This document shows positions 7,159 to 11,213 of a DNA stretch of 11,213 bases, one piece after another (the stretch's first letter is position 1; the number at the start of each line of letters is the position of its first letter). The notes beneath the pieces were generated by a model. It saw only the letters and a list, made by a program, of their open reading frames with translations. It was not told where the DNA came from and made no database searches. The stretch lies in assembly GCA_046566095.1 (NCBI GenBank), contig JBKHXI010000001.1, positions 1 to 11,213 on the forward strand. Reading direction: 5' to 3'. The position numbers were made by a program, and so were the translations under genes. The stretch is from CAMPJU01 sp046566095 (GTDB lineage Bacteria > Pseudomonadota > Gammaproteobacteria > Xanthomonadales > Xanthomonadaceae).

Positions 7159-7737
7159 TCAGGGCACGCGGAAGCCGGCCTCGCGCAGCAGCCGGGCGGT
7201 GGCGATCAGCGGCAGACCGACCAGTGCGGTCGGGTCGCTGCTCTCGATCGCCTCGAACAGCCCGATCCCCAGGCCTTCGGACTTGAAGCTGCCGGCGCAG
7301 TCGAGCGGCTGCTCGGCCTCGACGTAGCGCGCGATCTCGGCCTCGTCCAGCACGCGGAACCGCACCAGGGTCGTGTCCAGCGCCGCCAGCGCCGTCGTCC
7401 CCGCACGCGCCAGGCAGACCGCGGTGTGGAACGCGACCGTGCGCCCGGACATCGCGTGCAGCTGCGCGCATGCGGACGCGCGCGTTCCGGGCTTGCCCAG
7501 CGGCGTTCCGTCGAGGTCGGCGACCTGGTCGGAACCGATCGCCCAGGCCGGCGCGGACTGCGCGGCGACCGCCCGCGCCTTGGCCTCGGCGAGCCGCTGC
7601 GCCAGCGCGGCCGGCGCCTCGGCGGGCAGGGGCGTCTCGTCGACCGCGGGCAGCGCGGTGGCGAACGGCAGCCGCAGGCGCGCCAGCAGTTCGCGGCGGT
7701 AGGGCGAGCTGGACGCCAGGACCAGGGCGGGCGGCAT
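7159..7737 (-). CDS. yceF: 7-methyl-GTP pyrophosphatase (Maf family, YceF type)
   Basis: The product is 192 residues, normal for Maf proteins. It hydrolyses modified nucleotides, in E. coli YceF m7GTP, to the monophosphate and pyrophosphate (housecleaning). Key motifs are LASSSPYRRELL at 7-18, VDET at 32-35, IGSDQV at 67-72 with the catalytic Asp70, GKP at 81-83, and DCAGSFKSEGLGI at 146-158. The last motif separates the YceF subgroup from the dTTP/UTP-cleaving YhdE subgroup. The gene sits near yceD-rpmF as in E. coli, but here it is separated from yceD by a small gene and points away from it. No strong ribosome binding site precedes the ATG. The 16-bp gap to the upstream small gene suggests translational coupling. 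Confidence 0.94.
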   Translation of the reverse strand: MPPALVLASSSPYRRELLARLRLPFATALPAVDETPLPAEAPAALAQRLAEAKARAVAAQSAPAWAIGSDQVADLDGTPLGKPGTRASACAQLHAMSGRTVAFHTAVCLARAGTTALAALDTTLVRFRVLDEAEIARYVEAEQPLDCAGSFKSEGLGIGLFEAIESSDPTALVGLPLIATARLLREAGFRVP

Positions 7738-7753
7738 GGACGCGGACGCCGCT

Positions 7754-8116
7754 TCAGTGCAGCGGCGCGCGCGCGCGCTCGATCCGGACCAGCTGGTGCT
7801 CGATGCGCTCGCGCGCGGCGTCGATCGAGGCCCGCACGCTGTCGAGTTCGCCCACGCTGGCGCCGCCGGCGTGCTCCTGCAGCCACAGCCGCTGGCGCAG
7901 CATCTCGCGCATGGCGTCGCGGACCGGATCCTCGCGATGCTCGCCGGCGACCGCCTCGATCTCGGCGCGGGCGGTTCGCAGCCGCGCCTCCAGGGCGTCG
8001 GCGGAGTCCAGCACCCGGCTCACCGCGCGCTGGTGGCGCCCGGCGCGGCGGCGGACCGCCACGGCCAGCGCCGCGGCCAGCGCGGCCAGCGAGAGGAGGA
8101 CGATGGCGATTTCCAC
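7754..8116 (-). CDS. Small single-helix membrane protein with coiled-coil-like tail
   Basis: The 120-residue product has no family that I recognise. Residues 3-20 (IAIVLLSLAALAAALAVA) form one membrane helix, followed by VRRRAGRHQR, a positive stop-transfer that would place the tail in the cytoplasm. Residues 32-112 are highly charged and strongly helical (heptad-like stretches such as DALEARLRTARAEIEAVAG and SIDAARERIEHQLVRIERA), which suggests a coiled coil and oligomerisation. The start codon is GTG (8114-8116), chosen because it immediately precedes the membrane helix; no clear ribosome binding site is present. It lies 16 bp upstream of yceF and is divergent from yceD. Codon use is similar to its neighbours. 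I cannot give a function. Confidence 0.7.
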   Translation of the reverse strand: MEIAIVLLSLAALAAALAVAVRRRAGRHQRAVSRVLDSADALEARLRTARAEIEAVAGEHREDPVRDAMREMLRQRLWLQEHAGGASVGELDSVRASIDAARERIEHQLVRIERARAPLH

Positions 8117-8164
8117 GGGTGCTGCGCCGCCTGCGGGACCGGCCCCAGTCTGCCGCGGCGGTCG

Positions 8165-8205
8165 GCGCCGGGCAAATCCGCCGCCTTCCCGCGCCGGGCA
8201 AATCC
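8165..8205. repeat. Two direct copies of a 15-bp sequence
   Basis: GCGCCGGGCAAATCC occurs at 8165-8179 and identically at 8191-8205, with a 26-bp period, in the gap between the divergent GTG gene and yceD. The AAAT core stands out in GC-rich DNA. The copies lie 46-86 bp upstream of the -35 box of the yceD promoter, on similar helix faces (26 bp is about 2.5 turns, so not exactly in phase). They could be protein binding sites or a simple duplication. Confidence 0.6.
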
Positions 8206-8250
8206 CCGCCGCGGCAAGGGCTTGCGACGCGCGTGCGCGGTCGCGCGGGT

Positions 8251-8279
8251 TTGACAGCCCGCCGGGCGGGCCCTAACAT
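8251..8279 (+). promoter_or_regulatory. Sigma-70 promoter of yceD-rpmF
   Basis: TTGACA (8251-8256) is a perfect -35 box. Exactly 17 bases later TAACAT (8274-8279) matches four of six -10 positions. Transcription should begin about 8285-8288, only two to five bases before the ATG at 8290, so the yceD message would be leaderless or nearly so. The spacer is filled by a palindrome, GCCCGCC-G-GGCGGGC (8257-8271). Confidence 0.8.
8257..8271. promoter_or_regulatory. Palindrome filling the yceD promoter spacer
   Basis: GCCCGCC-G-GGCGGGC is a perfect 7+1+7 inverted repeat lying exactly between the -35 and -10 boxes. Its position is where a repressor would block RNA polymerase. In DNA of this GC content a palindrome of only G and C is less surprising than usual, so its role is uncertain. 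Confidence 0.4.
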
Positions 8280-8289
8280 TCCGCGTCTT

Positions 8290-8871
8290 ATGTCCGCTGA
8301 CCTGCCCGGAACTTCGGTCCCCGAGGTGCTGGACGCCTGGCGCATGGTGGCGGCAAGGCGGGGCTTCGAGGGTCGTCTGCCGCTCGCGGCAATGGCCCGC
8401 CTGCGCGACAGCCTGTGCCTGGAAACGGGCGGGGAAACGGGCGGGGAGGCGGGCGCGGAGGAAGAAGCCGCAGCCGGGTCCGGGCACGCGCGCTTCGCGC
8501 TCGATTTCGGCCGCGACGCGCTGCAGGTGGCCTACGTCGAACTGCGCATCGAGGCGGCGCTGCCGCTGGAATGCCAGCGCAGTCTGCGCCGCTTCGAGTT
8601 CCCGGTGCAGGTCGTGCAACGGCTCGGGCTGCTGCGCGACGAGGCGGACGAGGCTGCGCTGCCGGAAGGCTACGAGCCGCTGCTGGTGCCGGAGGACGGC
8701 CTGCTGCGGCCCGCCGAGCTGGTCGAGGACGAACTGATCCTCGCCGTGCCGGTGGTGGCGGTGGCGCCGGGCACGGACGCGATGGAACGCGACTGGCCGG
8801 CGGACGAGGAAGAACAACGCAGGGCCAGCCCGTTCGCGGCGCTGGCGTCGCTGAAACGGGACCCGCACTGA
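8290..8871 (+). CDS. yceD: YceD (DUF177) large-ribosomal-RNA accumulation protein
   Basis: The product is 193 residues. The C-terminal half aligns by eye with E. coli YceD: LECQRSLRRFEF (93-104), ALPEGYEPL (123-131), LVEDELILAVPVV (144-156) and the ending SPFAALASLKR (180-190). The family is linked to 23S rRNA accumulation or large-subunit synthesis, and the gene is nearly always next to rpmF, as here (55 bp). E. coli has CQRC in the middle of the protein; here only the first cysteine (Cys95) remains. Residues 45-59 form an acidic low-complexity insert encoded by a 12-bp repeat. The N-terminal PEVLDAWRMVAARRGFEG aligns with the E. coli start region, supporting the ATG at 8290 even though no ribosome binding site precedes it. 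That absence agrees with a leaderless message. Confidence 0.92.
   Translation: MSADLPGTSVPEVLDAWRMVAARRGFEGRLPLAAMARLRDSLCLETGGETGGEAGAEEEAAAGSGHARFALDFGRDALQVAYVELRIEAALPLECQRSLRRFEFPVQVVQRLGLLRDEADEAALPEGYEPLLVPEDGLLRPAELVEDELILAVPVVAVAPGTDAMERDWPADEEEQRRASPFAALASLKRDPH
8421..8456 (+). repeat. 12-bp tandem repeat inside yceD
   Basis: GGAAACGGGCGG is present twice exactly (8421-8432, 8433-8444) and once diverged (GGAGGCGGGCGC, 8445-8456). In the yceD frame it encodes ETGG-ETGG-EAGA before an EEE run. The 12-bp unit preserves the frame, so copy-number change would only lengthen or shorten the linker. Confidence 0.8.
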
Positions 8872-8916
8872 GCGCCGGGCCCCGGATCCAGCCAGGCATC
8901 ACATCACGCATCACCC

Positions 8917-8920
8917 GGAG
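8917..8920 (+). promoter_or_regulatory. Ribosome binding site of rpmF
   Basis: GGAG stands six bases before the ATG at 8927. In contrast to yceD, this gene has a normal Shine-Dalgarno site, as expected for a downstream cistron. Confidence 0.65.
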
Positions 8921-8926
8921 CATCCC

Positions 8927-9121
8927 ATGGCCGTCCAGAAGTCCCGCAAGTCCCCGTCCAAGCGCGGCATGCGCCGCATGCACGACGCCCTCACCGCCAA
9001 GCAGCTGTCGACCGACCCGACCACCGGCGAGATCCACCTGCGCCACCACGTCACCGCCGACGGCTACTACCGCGGCAGGAAGGTCATCGACATCCGCTCG
9101 AAGGTCGTCGAAGAGGATTGA
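8927..9121 (+). CDS. rpmF: Large-subunit ribosomal protein bL32
   Basis: The 64-residue product is structural protein L32 of the 50S subunit. MAVQKSRKSPSKRGMRRMHDAL (1-22) and EIHLRHHVTADGYYRGRKVI (35-54) are near-universal L32 sequence. It lacks the four cysteines of the zinc-ribbon form, so it is the zinc-independent type usual in proteobacteria. The C-terminus (DIRSKVVEED) is about seven residues longer and more acidic than in E. coli. It is co-directional with yceD and probably co-transcribed. A strong hairpin begins seven bases after the stop. Confidence 0.97.
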   Translation: MAVQKSRKSPSKRGMRRMHDALTAKQLSTDPTTGEIHLRHHVTADGYYRGRKVIDIRSKVVEED

Positions 9122-9127
9122 TCCCCG

Positions 9128-9150
9128 CGCGGCGGCCTGGCGCCGCCGCG
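9128..9150 (+). other. GC hairpin after rpmF
   Basis: CGCGGCGGC (9128-9136) and GCCGCCGCG (9142-9150) form a perfect 9-bp stem with a 5-nt loop, just downstream of the rpmF stop. There is no T-run, so a classical intrinsic terminator is not supported. It could stabilise the yceD-rpmF message or reduce read-through into fabH. Confidence 0.5.
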
Positions 9151-9244
9151 ACCAGGGGGCGCCCGCACCGGGCTCCGCCGCGGCCCCGGGCCGGGCGCGG
9201 CCGGACGCGGGCGCACGCATCGCCGGCAGCGAATGGGGACCAGC

Positions 9245-10225
9245 ATGGGCAACCAGGTATACGCGCGGATCGCGGGCACCGGCAGCTACCTGCCGGCGCA
9301 GGTGGTGACCAATGCGGACCTCGCAGCGCGGGTCGACACCAGCGACGAATGGATCGCCAGCCGCACCGGCATCCGCCAGCGGCACGTCGCCGCCGAGGGC
9401 GAGACCACCTGCGACCTGGCCTTCCATGCCGCCGTCCGGGCGATGGAAGCCGCCGGCGTGCAGGCGTCCGAGCTCGACCTGATCGTCCTGGGTACCACCA
9501 CCCCCGACCTGATCTTCCCGGCGACCGCCTGCCTGCTGCAGGCGCGGCTGGGCGCCAACGGCTGCCCCGCCTTCGACGTCAACGCGGCGTGCTCGGGCTT
9601 CGTCTACGCGCTGGCGGTGGCCGACAAGTTCATCCGCGCCGGCGGCGCCCGCACCGTACTGGTGGTCGGCGCCGAGACCCTGACCCGGATGCTGGACTGG
9701 AACGACCGCAGCACCTGCGTGCTGTTCGGCGACGGCGCCGGCGCGGTGGTGCTGCGGGCCGACGGGGAGACCGGCATCCTCAGCACCCACATGCACGCCG
9801 ACGGCGGCAAGAAGGAACTGCTGTGGAACCCGGTCGGGGTGTCGGTCGGCTTCAAGCCCGAGGAGCACAACGCCGGCGTGCGCGTGCTGATGACCGGCAA
9901 CGAGGTGTTCAAGCACGCGGTCAAGGCGCTGGACTCGGTGGTCGAGGAGACGCTGGAGGCCAACGGCCTGGACCGCCACGACATCGACTGGCTGATCCCG
10001 CACCAGGCCAACCTGCGCATCATCGAGGCCACCGCCAAGCGGCTGGACATGCCGATGGAGCGGGTGGTCGTGACTGTCGACCGCCACGGCAACACCTCCT
10101 CGGGCTCGGTGCCGCTGGCGCTGGACGAGGCGGTGCGCTCGGGCCGGATCCAGCGCGGCCAGCTGCTGCTGCTGGAGGCCTTCGGCGGCGGCTTCACCTG
10201 GGGCTCGGCGCTGCTGCGCTACTAG
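9245..10225 (+). CDS. fabH: 3-oxoacyl-ACP synthase III
   Basis: The product is 326 residues. FabH condenses an acyl-CoA primer (acetyl-CoA, or branched primers in Xanthomonads) with malonyl-ACP to start fatty-acid synthesis in the cytoplasm. The Cys-His-Asn triad is visible: Cys116 in NAACSGF, His253 in IPHQANLRI (the ACP-docking helix region) and Asn283 in HGNTSSGS. DTSDEWIASRTGIRQRH (31-47), GTTTPDLIFPATAC (83-96) and the closing EAFGGGFTWGSALLRY are standard. I prefer the ATG at 9245, preceded by GGGGA at 9235-9239, over the in-frame ATG at 9233, which has a weaker site and would add four residues. The 123-bp gap after rpmF has no plsX. It is followed after 137 bp by fabD. Confidence 0.97.
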   Translation: MGNQVYARIAGTGSYLPAQVVTNADLAARVDTSDEWIASRTGIRQRHVAAEGETTCDLAFHAAVRAMEAAGVQASELDLIVLGTTTPDLIFPATACLLQARLGANGCPAFDVNAACSGFVYALAVADKFIRAGGARTVLVVGAETLTRMLDWNDRSTCVLFGDGAGAVVLRADGETGILSTHMHADGGKKELLWNPVGVSVGFKPEEHNAGVRVLMTGNEVFKHAVKALDSVVEETLEANGLDRHDIDWLIPHQANLRIIEATAKRLDMPMERVVVTVDRHGNTSSGSVPLALDEAVRSGRIQRGQLLLLEAFGGGFTWGSALLRY

Positions 10226-10247
10226 CCGGCGCCGCGAGCGGCAGCAC

Positions 10248-10262
10248 CGCGGCCCGGCCGCG
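10248..10262 (+). other. Small hairpin after fabH
   Basis: CGCGGC-CCG-GCCGCG gives a 6-bp stem with a 3-nt loop 22 bases past the fabH stop, without a T-run. Flanking GCCGGCGCCGC and CCCGGCGCCGC copies add further pairing options. At most it is a weak transcription or processing signal. Confidence 0.25.
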
Positions 10263-10324
10263 CCCGGCGCCGCATGCCCCTGCACCCTACGGCCGGGTAC
10301 AGACGAAGCGGGCGCGGCCTCCCG

Positions 10325-10330
10325 TATCAT
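10325..10330 (+). promoter_or_regulatory. Possible -10 box of an internal fabD promoter
   Basis: TATCAT matches five of six -10 consensus bases in the 137-bp gap before fabD and would give a leader of about 26 bases containing the ribosome binding site. No good -35 box lies 16-18 bp upstream (GACGAA is the nearest), so the call is weak. fabD may equally be read through from fabH. Confidence 0.3.
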
Positions 10331-10351
10331 GGCCGGCTTTCCGCCACCCAC

Positions 10352-10355
10352 AGGA
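10352..10355 (+). promoter_or_regulatory. Ribosome binding site that decides the fabD TTG start
   Basis: AGGA lies seven bases before the TTG at 10363. No in-frame ATG or GTG lies between the upstream region and the first conserved residues, so this site settles the start. Confidence 0.65.
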
Positions 10356-10362
10356 TCGCAGC

Positions 10363-11213
10363 TTGCGCCAGGCCGAACTCGCTTTCGTGTTTCCCGGGCA
10401 GGGCTCGCAGGCCCCGGGGATGCTGGCCGCGCTGGCCGCGCGCCATCCCGAGGTCGAGGCCGCCTTCGCCGAGGCCTCCGCCGGCGCCGGTGTGGACCTG
10501 TGGCCGATCGCCGCCGGCGGCGACCCGCGCCTGGACCAGACCGAGTTCACCCAGCCCGTGCTGCTGGCCGCCGGGATCGCGGTGTGGCGGGTCTGGCAGT
10601 CGCTCGGCGGCCCGGCGCCGGCGCGTCTGGCCGGTCACAGCCTGGGCGAATACACCGCGCTGATCGCGGCCGGCGTGCTGGCCCTGGCCGACGGCGCGCG
10701 CCTGGTGCGCGAGCGCGGCCGGCTGATGCAGGCGGCGGTGCCGGCCGGTGCCGGCGCCATGGCCGCGGTGATCGGCGCCGAGGACGCGGTGGTGGCCGAG
10801 GCCTGCCGGGAGGCGTCCGGCGACGCTGGCGACGCAGTGGTGGTCCCGGCCAACTTCAACTCGCCCGGGCAGGTGGTGATCGGCGGCGACGCGGCGGCGG
10901 TCGAGCGGGCGCTGGCGGCGCTGGCCGAACGCGGCGTGCGCAAGGCGGTGCAGCTGCCGGTCAGCGTGCCTTCGCACACGCCGCTCATGCGCGGGGCGGC
11001 CGAACGGCTGGCCGCCGCCATGGACACGGTGGCCTGGCAGGCGCCGGCGCTGCCGGTGGTGCAGAACGTGGAAGCCCGCGCCTACCAGGACCCGGCCGCG
11101 ATCCGCGATGCGCTGGTGCGCCAGCTCTACCTGCCGGTGCGCTGGACCGGCTGCGTGCAGGCGCTGGCGGCGCAGGGCGCCACCCGGATCGCCGAATGCG
11201 GCCCGGGCAAGGT
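10363..11213 (+). CDS. fabD: Malonyl-CoA:ACP transacylase, 3' end cut by window
   Basis: About 283 residues are present and the reading frame is open at the window edge. The E. coli protein has about 309, so roughly the last 25-30 residues are missing. FabD moves malonyl from CoA to acyl carrier protein, feeding FabH. Visible signature parts are FPGQGSQ (10-16, oxyanion region), GHSLGEY with nucleophile Ser93 (91-97), Arg118 in RERGRLMQ (binds the malonyl carboxylate), SVPSHTPLM with catalytic His205 (201-209), Gln254 in LVRQLYLPVRWT and the start of the closing GPGK. The start is an uncommon TTG with AGGA seven bases upstream; there is no ATG in frame before the conserved region. fabG, acpP and fabF would be expected beyond the edge, by analogy with related genomes. 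Confidence 0.95.
   Translation, partial: MRQAELAFVFPGQGSQAPGMLAALAARHPEVEAAFAEASAGAGVDLWPIAAGGDPRLDQTEFTQPVLLAAGIAVWRVWQSLGGPAPARLAGHSLGEYTALIAAGVLALADGARLVRERGRLMQAAVPAGAGAMAAVIGAEDAVVAEACREASGDAGDAVVVPANFNSPGQVVIGGDAAAVERALAALAERGVRKAVQLPVSVPSHTPLMRGAAERLAAAMDTVAWQAPALPVVQNVEARAYQDPAAIRDALVRQLYLPVRWTGCVQALAAQGATRIAECGPGK

Noticed and set aside
8288..10351. A 687-codon minus-strand open frame across yceD, rpmF and fabH
   Set aside because: It spans three highly conserved genes on the other strand and shows no recognisable domain.

Overview
The window is ordinary, very GC-rich chromosomal DNA from a gammaproteobacterium. The most likely source is the family Xanthomonadaceae (Lysobacter, Luteimonas or a close relative). 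This rests on the yceF / yceD / rpmF / fabH / fabD order, on protein sequences that read like Xanthomonas-type FabH and FabD, on a Slp-type lipoprotein, and on a palindromic intergenic repeat of a kind I associate with this family. The genus is an inference. I see no mobile element, tRNA, rRNA or CRISPR array.

Left part (1-5238). A HIT-family nucleotide hydrolase gene (+) converges on a minus-strand group. Between them lies a gene-free stretch (389-629) with a 30-bp near-perfect inverted repeat that runs into a 17-bp tandem repeat. The minus-strand group, in transcription order, is: a MoxR-type AAA+ ATPase, a DUF58 membrane protein, a TgpA-like membrane transglutaminase (DUF3488 - transglutaminase core - DUF4129), and a Slp-family outer-membrane lipoprotein with a tryptophan-rich tail. 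The DUF58 and transglutaminase genes overlap by an ATGA. MoxR, DUF58 and TgpA-like proteins are a recognised conserved gene set whose biochemical role is poorly known. The common expectation is an ATP-driven chaperone working with envelope proteins.

Middle part (5311-8116). Divergent from moxR is a 613-residue GT-C (ArnT/PMT-like, family 39) membrane glycosyltransferase with a soluble C-terminal extension that looks like a beta-sandwich. It ends only six bases from the stop codon of the convergent yceF gene (m7GTP pyrophosphatase of the Maf family). Upstream of yceF in the same direction is a GTG-started gene for a 120-residue one-helix membrane protein with a charged helical tail.

Right part (8251-11213). 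A textbook sigma-70 promoter (TTGACA, 17-bp spacer, TAACAT) sits so close to the yceD start codon that the mRNA should be leaderless or nearly so. yceD is followed by rpmF (ribosomal protein L32), fabH (ketoacyl-ACP synthase III) and fabD (malonyl-CoA:ACP transacylase, TTG start, cut by the window end). This is the widespread cluster coupling ribosome synthesis to fatty-acid initiation, but plsX, which lies between rpmF and fabH in E. coli, is absent from that position.

I did not find a convincing undescribed system. The best leads are the leaderless yceD promoter with a palindrome filling its spacer, the intergenic repeat element, and the altered HIT motif.
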